This document shows positions 41,425 through 48,658 of a stretch of DNA of 64,000 nt, in pieces. Both the position numbers and the translations under genes were made by a program. Numbering within the stretch: position 1 is the stretch's first letter; each line of letters begins with the position of its first letter. The notes below the pieces were generated by a model. It was not told the DNA's origin, did not search any database, and was given only the letters and a program-made list of their open reading frames with translations. The stretch lies in the NCBI RefSeq assembly GCF_000160835.1, contig NZ_GG700738.1:98926-162925 (forward strand), given 5' to 3'. This stretch comes from Limosilactobacillus antri DSM 16041 (GTDB lineage: Bacteria; Bacillota; Bacilli; Lactobacillales; Lactobacillaceae).

Positions 41425-42906
41425 ATGAGTAATGATTCGCCGAGTGGAAGGCGAAACCAGGATACTGCATTTTTTGGTCATCCACACGGGTTATCAACGT
41501 TGTTCTTTACTGAAATGTGGGAACGATTTAGTTACTATAGCATGCATGCTATCTTGCTCTTCTATCTGATTGATAGTTTTAGCAAGGGTGGATTAGGAAT
41601 GAACACTTCAATAGCAACATCAATTGTTGCTATTTATGGTGCATTGATTTATATGTCAACTGTAATTGGTGGGTTCGTTAGCGATCGACTACTTGGACCA
41701 CGGAAAACCGTTTTTTGGGGCGGTGTTCTGATTGCTCTTGGGAATTTCATCTTAGTATTACCGCTTAAATTTGTTGGCTTATATGTGTCAATTGTAATTA
41801 TCGTTTTGGGTACTGGCTTTTTGAAACCCAATGTTTCTGATATGGTAGGTGGTCTATATTCTAAAAAAGATGACCGCCGTGATGCAGGGTTTAACATTTA
41901 CTATATGGGAATAAATATTGGGGCACTGCTTGCGCCATTTATTGTTGGCTGGGTTGGACAAACGTATAGTTACCATGCCGGATTTGCACTCTCGACTATT
42001 GGAATGATTTTTGGACTAATTCAGTATTATATTGGTAGTAAAAAATACTTGGGAAATGACGGATTATACCCTAATGATCCGATTAAACCAGAAGAAAAAT
42101 CTAAGGTTATTAAACAGGTGAGTTGGGTAACAGCAATTATAATTGTTGGCTTGTTGGTGATGTACTTTACTCATACTTTAAATGTTAATAATATTATCTT
42201 CATTATCACAATACTGGGTATTTTGTTACCAGCAATTTACTTTTTTAACATTTTTCGAAGTCCTAAGATCACCCCAAAGGATCGTAAAAATGTAATTGTC
42301 TACATTGTTGTTTTTGTTGCCAGTGTTTTCTTTTGGTCAATTTATGAACAAACGATGACGATCTTTCCATTGGTTGCGGAACAAATGACTAATTTAAAAC
42401 TCTTTGGCCTTCATGTACAAGCTAGCCAGTTTACAGGATTTAATGCCTTGTTTGTCTTAATATATTCGCCAATTGTAGCGGCAATGTGGACCAAAATGGG
42501 AAAGCATCAACCATCTTCAACCTCTAAATTTACAATCGGTTTGTTAGCTTCGGCATTTTCATTCTTGGTATTGCTAATTCCAATTGCGATTAATGGGGTC
42601 GGAGTTAAATTCTCCGGTTGGTGGTTAATCTTGAGTATTGCCATTGTGGAAATTGGAGAAGTATTCCTTTCTCCATCAGGATTATCACTGACAACAAAGC
42701 TAGCACCTAAAGCTTTTAATGCCCAAATGATGAGTATTTGGTTTTTGGGTGATGCCGCTGCTCAATCATTTAATGCACAATTAGTAAAACTGTATAGTGT
42801 TCCCAATGCAACCATGTACTTTGGAGTTATGGGCGTTATTGCAATTATTATCGCAGTCATCCTATTTTCCATGCGTGGTATGCTGGCAAAACTTATCCAA
42901 CTGTAG
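41425..42906 (+). CDS. POT family proton-coupled di/tripeptide transporter
   Basis: 493 residues with about 14 membrane segments. The family signature ExxERFxYY is present as EMWERFSYYSM near residue 31, and the second PTR2 motif region (GFNIYYMGINIGALLAPF) near 155. Imports di- and tripeptides with protons, like lactococcal DtpT. Its place between prdC and the tRNA-Sec/iminopeptidase genes suggests it brings in proline-containing peptides for the reductase; specificity is inferred. AT-rich codon use. The gene ends 37 bases before selC. Confidence 0.9.
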   Translation: MSNDSPSGRRNQDTAFFGHPHGLSTLFFTEMWERFSYYSMHAILLFYLIDSFSKGGLGMNTSIATSIVAIYGALIYMSTVIGGFVSDRLLGPRKTVFWGGVLIALGNFILVLPLKFVGLYVSIVIIVLGTGFLKPNVSDMVGGLYSKKDDRRDAGFNIYYMGINIGALLAPFIVGWVGQTYSYHAGFALSTIGMIFGLIQYYIGSKKYLGNDGLYPNDPIKPEEKSKVIKQVSWVTAIIIVGLLVMYFTHTLNVNNIIFIITILGILLPAIYFFNIFRSPKITPKDRKNVIVYIVVFVASVFFWSIYEQTMTIFPLVAEQMTNLKLFGLHVQASQFTGFNALFVLIYSPIVAAMWTKMGKHQPSSTSKFTIGLLASAFSFLVLLIPIAINGVGVKFSGWWLILSIAIVEIGEVFLSPSGLSLTTKLAPKAFNAQMMSIWFLGDAAAQSFNAQLVKLYSVPNATMYFGVMGVIAIIIAVILFSMRGMLAKLIQL

Positions 42907-42943
42907 GTTGACGATTCTTACTGCTTTAGTTACAATGTTCAGT

Positions 42944-43040
42944 GGGAGTAGATGGGTTCTGGTGTGCCCCCTGGTCCTCAAAACCAGTGCGAGGAGTTAG
43001 AAGCTTCTTAGGTAGGTTCGATTCCTACGTATTCCCGCCA
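42944..43040 (+). tRNA. selC: tRNA-Sec (UCA anticodon)
   Basis: 97 bases with encoded CCA. Acceptor GGGAGUA pairs with UAUUCCC; the possible eighth pair, standard in bacterial tRNA-Sec, is G-G here. The anticodon arm is CUGGU / ACCAG around the loop CCUCAAA, with UCA at 42978-42980. Thus base 33 is C, not the near-universal U. The long variable arm has GAGGAG opposite CUUCUU. The T arm is GUAGG-UUCGAUU-CCUAC. Decodes the UGA in prdB with SelA, SelB and SelD encoded downstream. Confidence 0.93.
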
Positions 43041-43068
43041 GGATGAATATAAAGCTTTTAAAAGTAAT

Positions 43069-43098
43069 GAGAGTCGATCACTATCGGCTCTCTTTTTT
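43069..43098 (+). terminator. Terminator after tRNA-Sec
   Basis: GAGAGTCGAT pairs with ATCGGCTCTC (one wobble) around a 4-base loop, then TTTTTT. Only 22 bases remain before the next start codon, too few for a separate promoter, so the iminopeptidase may depend on read-through. Confidence 0.9.
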
Positions 43099-43120
43099 AT
43101 TTGATTTGGGAGTGAATAAA

Positions 43121-44011
43121 ATGACAGAAATTCAAGAAGGTTATATGCCGTTTGGAGAGTATAAAACTTACTATCGGATTGTTGGCAAAAAGAGTAATAA
43201 GGCGCCCCTATTACTTTTGCACGGTGGACCTGGATCAACTCATAACTACTTTGAGCTACTTGACGATCTAGCTGAAAAGGATCAGCGGCAACTGGTAATG
43301 TATGATCAAATTGGTTGCGGCAAGTCTTCGATGCCTGATGATAAGGCTGACGAGGTTTACAATGCTAAAACTTGGGTAGCAGAATTAAAAGCTCTTCGCG
43401 AGTATTTAGAACTTGAGCAGATTCACGTGTTAGGACAATCATGGGGCGGCATGCTTGAAATTATATATCTTTGCGATGAACAACCAAAGGGAATAAAGTC
43501 GGGAATCCTTGCTAGTACCTTGCCGGCATCATGGATGTGGGACAAGGAACTTCACAGAATGATTAAATTTATGGATCCAAGTGATCAAAAAGCAATTGCA
43601 GACGCGGAGACTAAAGGGGATTTTACTAGTCCGGAGTATCAACGGGCTAACGCTAAATTTATGGAAATGCATTGTAATTCTGCTCCTACTTCCACTGACC
43701 CAGAACCACTTCGTCGGAAGAAAAATGCGGGAACAGTCGCATACATTACTGGATGGGGACCAAATGAATATAATCCTGAGGGCAATTTAAAAGACTATGA
43801 TTACATGGATAAATTACAAGATATTCACGTGCCGGTTTTGGTTACAAGTGGCACCGACGACTTATGTACTCCATATACAGCAAAGTCGATGTATGATCGG
43901 ATCCCAAATGCTAAATGGCATTTGTTCGAATATTGTCGTCATATGGCATTTGTAGAACGAAAGGATGACTATGAAAAAGCTCTGATGGAATGGCTTGACG
44001 AGCACGACTAA
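43121..44011 (+). CDS. pip: Proline iminopeptidase
   Basis: 296-residue alpha/beta hydrolase of family S33 that removes N-terminal proline from short peptides. HGGPGSTHNYF forms the oxyanion site, Ser107 in GQSWGG is the nucleophile, with Asp in SGTDDLC and His in CRHMAF. The frame is open upstream (to 43043) into the tRNA terminator, but ATG 43121 has the ribosome site GGGAGTG. It would supply free L-proline to PrdF. Confidence 0.92.
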   Translation: MTEIQEGYMPFGEYKTYYRIVGKKSNKAPLLLLHGGPGSTHNYFELLDDLAEKDQRQLVMYDQIGCGKSSMPDDKADEVYNAKTWVAELKALREYLELEQIHVLGQSWGGMLEIIYLCDEQPKGIKSGILASTLPASWMWDKELHRMIKFMDPSDQKAIADAETKGDFTSPEYQRANAKFMEMHCNSAPTSTDPEPLRRKKNAGTVAYITGWGPNEYNPEGNLKDYDYMDKLQDIHVPVLVTSGTDDLCTPYTAKSMYDRIPNAKWHLFEYCRHMAFVERKDDYEKALMEWLDEHD

Positions 44012-44049
44012 ACTAGAGTTGCGTAGACAAACCGATAAACTTTTAACTT

Positions 44050-44080
44050 AGAACCAAGGAAGAATTTCTTGGTTCTTTTT
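44050..44080 (+). terminator. Terminator after pip
   Basis: AGAACCAAG pairs with CTTGGTTCT, followed by a T-run. Confidence 0.85.
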
Positions 44081-44202
44081 CTTGATTAGTGAAGGAATAT
44101 GCTTTTGATTGTGCTTAACTGAATAAGCCAATTCCATCTAAAAAATATAATAATAATTAGTGATTTCTGTAAAAATGAGCATTAATTTAATCCTATATTT
44201 GA

Positions 44203-44231
44203 TTGAAAACGGTTCAAAAATAAAATATAAT
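44203..44231 (+). promoter_or_regulatory. prdA promoter with cre-like site on the -35
   Basis: -35 TTGAAA (44203-44208), 17-base spacer, -10 TATAAT (44226-44231): a near-consensus promoter. The 15-base inverse-symmetric TTGAAAACGGTTCAA covers the -35; read on the other strand it fits the CcpA consensus with one mismatch and shares 13 bases with the prdC site. Suggests repression when sugar is plentiful. Confidence 0.7.
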
Positions 44232-44295
44232 GAAATTGCTTGATAGAAGCTGCAATGATATCAAGCAGGATTATAGGTTGGTTATGTCGTGATTT

Positions 44296-44351
44296 GTAAG
44301 TAGATTCACAATAAATGATACAAACCACACATGAATCATCAATCTACTTAC
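44296..44351 (+). promoter_or_regulatory. Structured leader before prdA
   Basis: GTAAGTAGATT (44296-44306) pairs exactly with AATCTACTTAC (44341-44351); inside, ATGAT (44315-44319) pairs with ATCAT (44335-44339). The apical loop carries ACAAACCACACAT (44320-44332), the exact inverse of a motif in the prdC leader. No T-run, so not a simple terminator. May be a regulator site in DNA or an RNA element. Confidence 0.6.
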
Positions 44352-44390
44352 GGACGCGGCTAACTGAACATTATTTAAGGAGGTTGGCCT

Positions 44391-46277
44391 ATGTCTATTT
44401 CAGTTGAAACTGCTAAGGAGCACCTCAACGACCCGGCTGTCTTATGCTGTCGGCGCGAAAAGGGTAAGCTACTAGAGGCTTCCGACTTGGAAGATCCTAC
44501 GCTTTTCCCTGATTATGAGGATTCAGGTCTGCTAGAATTACCTGACAATGTCTTGAAAATTGGTCAGGTATTAGGAGCAACTCTAGACAAGACTATGGAT
44601 GCTTTGCTGCCATTAACGCCGGATGTTGTTGACAATATTCAGGATCCTTCAGCACAAGATGATGAGGAAGACACGGATAATGCACCTGCTACAGAAGATG
44701 CTACTCCTGCTTCTCCAGATGTAACTGCCACGGTTGCCAACGGTAATGTTTCTAATGGTGTTGTTCACCTTTCTGTGAAGGAAGGTAAGGGCATCGAATT
44801 GGATGTACCGTTAGCAATGGTAAACCAAGGTGCTGTTAAGAATGCACCTTCTGCTGGTGAGACGAAGGAAACTACTTCTCAACAAGAACCAGAAGTTGAT
44901 GAAGAAGTTGTTCGGACTCTGACCCGGAAGCATTTCAAGATTGACAAGGTTGAGTTTGGGGATGAAACCAAGATTGACGGTACTACGTTGGTTATTGGTA
45001 ACACAGACGAACTTTGCAAGGAAGCACTTGAAAATCACGAAATCGTTAAGGATATTTCGGTTAGTGTTATTACTCCTGACGATTACCACAAATACACCAA
45101 TAGTATCATGGACGTTCAACCAATTGCCACGAAGGAAGAGGGCGAACTTGGTGAAGGTGTAACCCGTGTCCTTGACGGTGTTGTCACTGTTCTGACTGGT
45201 ACTGATGAGAACGGTGTTCAAGTTGGTGAATTTGGTTCCTCCGAAGGTTACGTTGATGAAAACGTTATGTGGGGCCGTCCAGGTGCTATTGACAAGGGTG
45301 AAATTATGCTTGTCATTAACGCAACTGTTCAAGCCGGTACTAACCGTGAACGTCGTGGACCACGTGGTGCTCACGAAGCTGCCGACACAATTGTCGAACA
45401 TATTCGTGAAGCTCTTAAGAAGGCTGACGACAGTTTGGTTGTTGATACCGAAAAGATTGAGCAAAAGCGTCGTTTCGGTAACAAACGGGTCCTTTTAGTT
45501 AAGGAAATTATGGGCCAAGGTGCTATGCACGATAACCTAATTCTGCCAAAGGAACCGGTTGGTACTTTAGGTGCTCAGGCGAATGTTGACCTTGGTAATT
45601 TACCAATCATGCTTTCACCACTGGAAGTTCTTGATGGTGGTATCCATGCTCTGACTTGTATTGGACCCGCATCGAAGGAAACTTCACGTCACTACTGGCG
45701 TGAACCGCTAGTTGAAGAAGCCCTTAAGGATGAAGACATTGATGTTGTCGGTGTCTGCCTAATTGGCTCACCACAAGCAAACACTCAAAAGAGCTATGTT
45801 TCCAAGCGCCTTGGAATGTGGGCTGAAGCCATGGGACTTGATGGTGCGATTGTGACTACCGAAGGGTTCGGTAATAACCACATTGACTATGGTGAAAACA
45901 TCGAAGCAATTGGCTCACGCGGTGTTCCAGTTGTAGGTATTACCTACTCGGCTATTCAGGGTGAACTGGTAACTGGTAATAAGTACATGGACGCTATTGT
46001 TGATAATAACAAGTCCAAGTGGGGAATCGAAAACGAAGTTCTTGAAAACAATACGCTTTGTCAAGAAGATGCTATTCGGGCCCTGGCAATGCTTGAAACC
46101 AAGATGGCTGGTGGAAAGATTAAGAAGCCTGAACGTAAGTGGAATCCTAACGTTAAGTTAAACAACATTGACTTAATCGAAAAGGCTACTGGTAAGAAGA
46201 TTGAACTGGCCAAAAATGAGCAGAGTTTACCAATGAGTAAGAAGCGTAAGGAACATTATGAGAAGGATGTTGACTAA
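44391..46277 (+). CDS. prdA: D-proline reductase PrdA proprotein
   Basis: 628 residues. In clostridia PrdA is cut at a Cys to give two chains, the new N-terminal Cys becoming a pyruvoyl group that binds D-proline. The processing site is C423 in GGIHALTCIGPASKE (codon 45657-45659), very near the clostridial position (Cys421, as I recall). Residues 85-170 include an acidic Pro/Ala/Thr-rich linker, probably flexible. First gene of the prdA-orf-prdB unit; the next ORF overlaps its stop codon (TAATGA region). The Sec partner is PrdB. Confidence 0.95.
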   Translation: MSISVETAKEHLNDPAVLCCRREKGKLLEASDLEDPTLFPDYEDSGLLELPDNVLKIGQVLGATLDKTMDALLPLTPDVVDNIQDPSAQDDEEDTDNAPATEDATPASPDVTATVANGNVSNGVVHLSVKEGKGIELDVPLAMVNQGAVKNAPSAGETKETTSQQEPEVDEEVVRTLTRKHFKIDKVEFGDETKIDGTTLVIGNTDELCKEALENHEIVKDISVSVITPDDYHKYTNSIMDVQPIATKEEGELGEGVTRVLDGVVTVLTGTDENGVQVGEFGSSEGYVDENVMWGRPGAIDKGEIMLVINATVQAGTNRERRGPRGAHEAADTIVEHIREALKKADDSLVVDTEKIEQKRRFGNKRVLLVKEIMGQGAMHDNLILPKEPVGTLGAQANVDLGNLPIMLSPLEVLDGGIHALTCIGPASKETSRHYWREPLVEEALKDEDIDVVGVCLIGSPQANTQKSYVSKRLGMWAEAMGLDGAIVTTEGFGNNHIDYGENIEAIGSRGVPVVGITYSAIQGELVTGNKYMDAIVDNNKSKWGIENEVLENNTLCQEDAIRALAMLETKMAGGKIKKPERKWNPNVKLNNIDLIEKATGKKIELAKNEQSLPMSKKRKEHYEKDVD

Positions 46278-46606
46278 TGACTGACAAACGAATGGATTAT
46301 TCCTCTGAAATCGACAAGTTAAAATATTCATCGACTGAACGTGTTTTCGAAGGTGTAATTACCGAAGTCAATGATGTTAGTGTTAAAATTGATTTCAAAG
46401 GGCGGATGGGGAAGATGGATATTCCCCGACGTCTCCTAATTACGGAGTATGATCCAAAAGTTGGTGAAGAAGTCGGTTGGCTAATGTCATATCCTGAAGT
46501 TCTTGACACTGAAGCCAACCAGAAATATCTGGGTGCGCTTCATGAATACAAAAAGCGAATGGCCAAAATTGCCAAAGAAAAAGAGAAAGGAAGGACAAAG
46601 GAATGA
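46277..46606 (+). CDS. Small protein between prdA and prdB, function unknown
   Basis: 109 residues. Residues 20-75 look like a small beta-barrel (VFEGVITEVNDVSVKIDFKG...VGEEVGWLMSYPEVL), then a Lys-rich helix. Overlaps prdA by one base and prdB by 4 bases, so all three are translationally coupled. A similar small gene sits in this place in clostridial prd operons (I recall it as a CBO2463/CBO2479-type domain), but no function is known to me. It may help assemble or process the reductase. Confidence 0.8.
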   Translation: MTDKRMDYSSEIDKLKYSSTERVFEGVITEVNDVSVKIDFKGRMGKMDIPRRLLITEYDPKVGEEVGWLMSYPEVLDTEANQKYLGALHEYKKRMAKIAKEKEKGRTKE

Positions 46607-47328
46607 GCTTATTAAATATTGATGGCTTACAGTCTGAAGTCTTCGTTCCAATTACTCCAAAGCCGGTCTTTGCTAAAGTAACAAAGCCGCTTAAGGACAT
46701 GAAGATTGCGATTGTTACTGCCGCCGGTGTTCATATGAAAAAAGATAAGCCGTTTAACCTCGCCGGTGATACTAGTTACCGGGTAGTTCCAAGTTCTGCA
46801 ACGGATGATGAGCTAATGGTTTCACACGGTGGATATGATAACACCGATGTTAACAAGGACATTAACTGTATGTTCCCAATTGACCGTTTGCGTGAATTGG
46901 CGGATGAAGGATTTATCGGTTCTCTTGCACCTAACTTCTACACTTGTATGGGTGGTGGTGGAGACGTTAAAGTCTTCACTGAAGAAACTGGTCCAGCAAT
47001 TGCTAAAAAGATTAAGGAAGAAAACGTCGATGGCGTTATTCTGACTGCTGGTTGAGGTACCTGCCACAGAACTGCCGTGATCGTGCAGCGAGCTATTGAA
47101 TCTCTAGGGATTCCTACTATTATCATTGCAGCGTTACCTCCAGTAGTACGTCAGCAGGGTACGCCACGTGCCGTTGCTCCTCGTGTACCGATGGGTGCCA
47201 ATGCCGGCGAACCAAATAACGTGGAGATGCAAACTGGTATCGTAAAAGACACGTTAAAACAACTGGTGGAAATTGACCAACCTGGCAAGATCGTACCACT
47301 TCCGTACGAATATGTTGCTGATATTTAA
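46603..47328 (+). CDS. prdB: D-proline reductase selenoprotein PrdB (UGA = Sec151)
   Basis: 241 residues when the UGA at 47053-47055 is read as selenocysteine. The frame continues without interruption into GTCHRTAVIVQRAIESLG and to a TAA at 47326-47328, giving the TAG-U-GTCHRT motif of the family (U151, C154: a UxxC redox pair). The N-terminal part has Cys-containing FYTCMGGGGDVK. PrdB is the gamma subunit; its selenol is thought to attack the proline ring held by the PrdA pyruvoyl. A standard gene caller would stop at residue 150 and might call a second fragment at 47077. Overlaps the preceding gene by 4 bases. Confidence 0.96.
47056..47088 (+). promoter_or_regulatory. Candidate bacterial SECIS hairpin in prdB
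   Basis: Five bases after the UGA, CTGC-AC (47061-47067, one bulged C) can pair with GTGCAG (47083-47088); a smaller CAC/GTG helper stem is possible inside, leaving AGAACTGCC as loop. Position fits SelB-dependent bacterial SECIS elements, which lie in the coding sequence just after UGA. The fold is by eye. Confidence 0.5.
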
Positions 47329-47345
47329 CCTCAATTTAGGCTAAT

Positions 47346-47390
47346 AAGGCGCGGCTATATGAGATTGTTTGTATGGCCGGGCCTTTTTTG
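47346..47390 (+). terminator. Terminator or attenuator between prdB and prdD
   Basis: AAGGC-CGGC pairs with GCCG-GCCTT (47376-47385), then TTTTTT. prdD follows only 17 bases later with no room for a separate promoter, so prdD-prdE-prdF would be made by read-through and at lower level than prdAB. Confidence 0.75.
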
Positions 47391-47406
47391 AAAAGAGGGA
47401 AGTCTA

Positions 47407-48153
47407 GTGGTAAATGATATTTTAAAAATTAAAGCATTTAATGTTCAGACTGTTTCTTTTGGTGATGAATATAAATTTAATGCTGGCCACTTAATAATTC
47501 CACAGCAGGCTAATTTAAAACTTCCTTCGTACTATGATTCGATTAAAATTCGTATAATTCGTCCACATCATCATAATGTCCAGGTAAATTCTATTATGGA
47601 CATCGTGCCAATTTCGACAAAAGTATTGGGGGAGATTGGAACCGGATTAACTCATACGTTAACTGGGGTCGTTCTTATAATCACTGGCGCCGATATTACA
47701 GGAAAGCAATTACATGACTTTGGATCTTCTGCTGGGATTTTACAAGATCAGTTGCAGCTGGGCACTCCCGGGACTCCGGGACCAGATGATTATATTATTT
47801 CGTTTGACGTTATGTTGGGAGAAAAATATGAATATAGTCGTAAACTGTTTACGGATATTTTTAAGTATGCTGATGATTACCTTCAACCGATTCGTAAAAT
47901 TATGAAAATGATTGACGGGCGTGAGGCTAGTGAAACTCATGAGTATCACAACTACCCTAACCAAGGTAAGGGTAAACCGAACGTGGCTATTGTAAAACAG
48001 GTTTCGGGTCAGGGAGCCATGTATGACAACCTACTATTTCCAACGGAACCAAGCGGTATGCGTGGAGGAGAATCTATTATTGATATGGATAATTTCCCGG
48101 TACTACTAACACCGAACGAATATCGTGATGGTGCAATTCATGCAATGGTTTAG
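47407..48153 (+). CDS. prdD: PrdD, homologue of the PrdA N-terminal part
   Basis: 248 residues, GTG start after AGAGGGA. It matches PrdA from about residue 180 to 422 (VSFGDEYKFNAGHLIIP, NSIMDIVPISTKVLGEIG, ANVAIVKQVSGQGAMYDNLLFP) and stops at YRDGAIHAMV, exactly where PrdA has its cleavage site (GGIHAL-TC). It lacks the pyruvoyl Cys. Together with PrdE it looks like a PrdA split into two genes. In clostridia PrdD/PrdE are accessory proteins of uncertain role, perhaps acting in pyruvoyl formation. Confidence 0.9.
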   Translation: MVNDILKIKAFNVQTVSFGDEYKFNAGHLIIPQQANLKLPSYYDSIKIRIIRPHHHNVQVNSIMDIVPISTKVLGEIGTGLTHTLTGVVLIITGADITGKQLHDFGSSAGILQDQLQLGTPGTPGPDDYIISFDVMLGEKYEYSRKLFTDIFKYADDYLQPIRKIMKMIDGREASETHEYHNYPNQGKGKPNVAIVKQVSGQGAMYDNLLFPTEPSGMRGGESIIDMDNFPVLLTPNEYRDGAIHAMV

Positions 48154-48167
48154 AGGAGGAATTACTT

Positions 48168-48641
48168 ATGGGTGTTGGGCCGTCGACTAAGGAAACTACG
48201 CTTCATCACTTTCATGATCCACTGGTCCAAGTTTTTGGCAGTGATCCGGACATTAACCTTCAGGGAGTAATTGTTGTCGGCACACCGGAGGACAATACCT
48301 TGAAGCACTTGGTAGGCAAACGGACTGCTAAGTGGCTTGAGGGAATGTCAACCCAGGGCGCCGTAATTGCAGCGGATGGCTGGGGTAATTCGGACGTCGA
48401 CTTTATGAACACTATGTCTGCAATAGGCGATGAAGGTATTTCAATTATTGGCTTAAAGTTCATTGGTAAACAGGCTACATTTGTGGTCAGTAACGAATAT
48501 ACGAAGTATGTACTTGATATTAATAAGTCTGTACAGGGAATTGAAACCACAGTTGTTGGTGAAAACAGTCTTGATTTGCATGATGCAAATAAGGCACTCG
48601 GCTTACTAAAGCTTAAAATGCGGGCCGACGGAAATGGATAG
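48168..48641 (+). CDS. prdE: PrdE, homologue of the PrdA C-terminal part
   Basis: 157 residues starting MGVGPSTKETTLHHFHDPLV, aligned with the PrdA stretch right after its pyruvoyl Cys (CIGPASKETSRHYWREPLV); the initiator Met-Gly replaces the Cys. It ends before the last 45-50 residues of PrdA. GGAGGAATTACTT ribosome site, 14 bases after prdD. Likely forms a complex with PrdD resembling processed PrdA, but without the catalytic group. Confidence 0.9.
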   Translation: MGVGPSTKETTLHHFHDPLVQVFGSDPDINLQGVIVVGTPEDNTLKHLVGKRTAKWLEGMSTQGAVIAADGWGNSDVDFMNTMSAIGDEGISIIGLKFIGKQATFVVSNEYTKYVLDINKSVQGIETTVVGENSLDLHDANKALGLLKLKMRADGNG

Positions 48642-48658
48642 ACTGGAGGTATATTAAA

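Larger units (their letters stand above)
44012..44390. other. 379-base gap: pip terminator, prdA promoter and structured prdA leader
   Basis: No ORF worth calling. It holds a terminator (44050-44080), the prdA promoter with cre-like site (44203-44231), and a leader with an 11-base inverse repeat and the second shared motif (44296-44351). The AAGGAGG ribosome site of prdA lies near 44378-44384. Confidence 0.8.

Noticed and set aside
46603-47055. prdB as a pseudogene broken by a stop codon
   Set aside because: The frame continues past the TGA with family motifs, and all Sec genes including tRNA-Sec are present. Read-through as Sec is the simpler reading.
47077-47328. Separate 83-codon gene after the TGA
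   Set aside because: It is the C-terminal part of PrdB in the same frame; there is no ribosome site at its GTG/ATC region.
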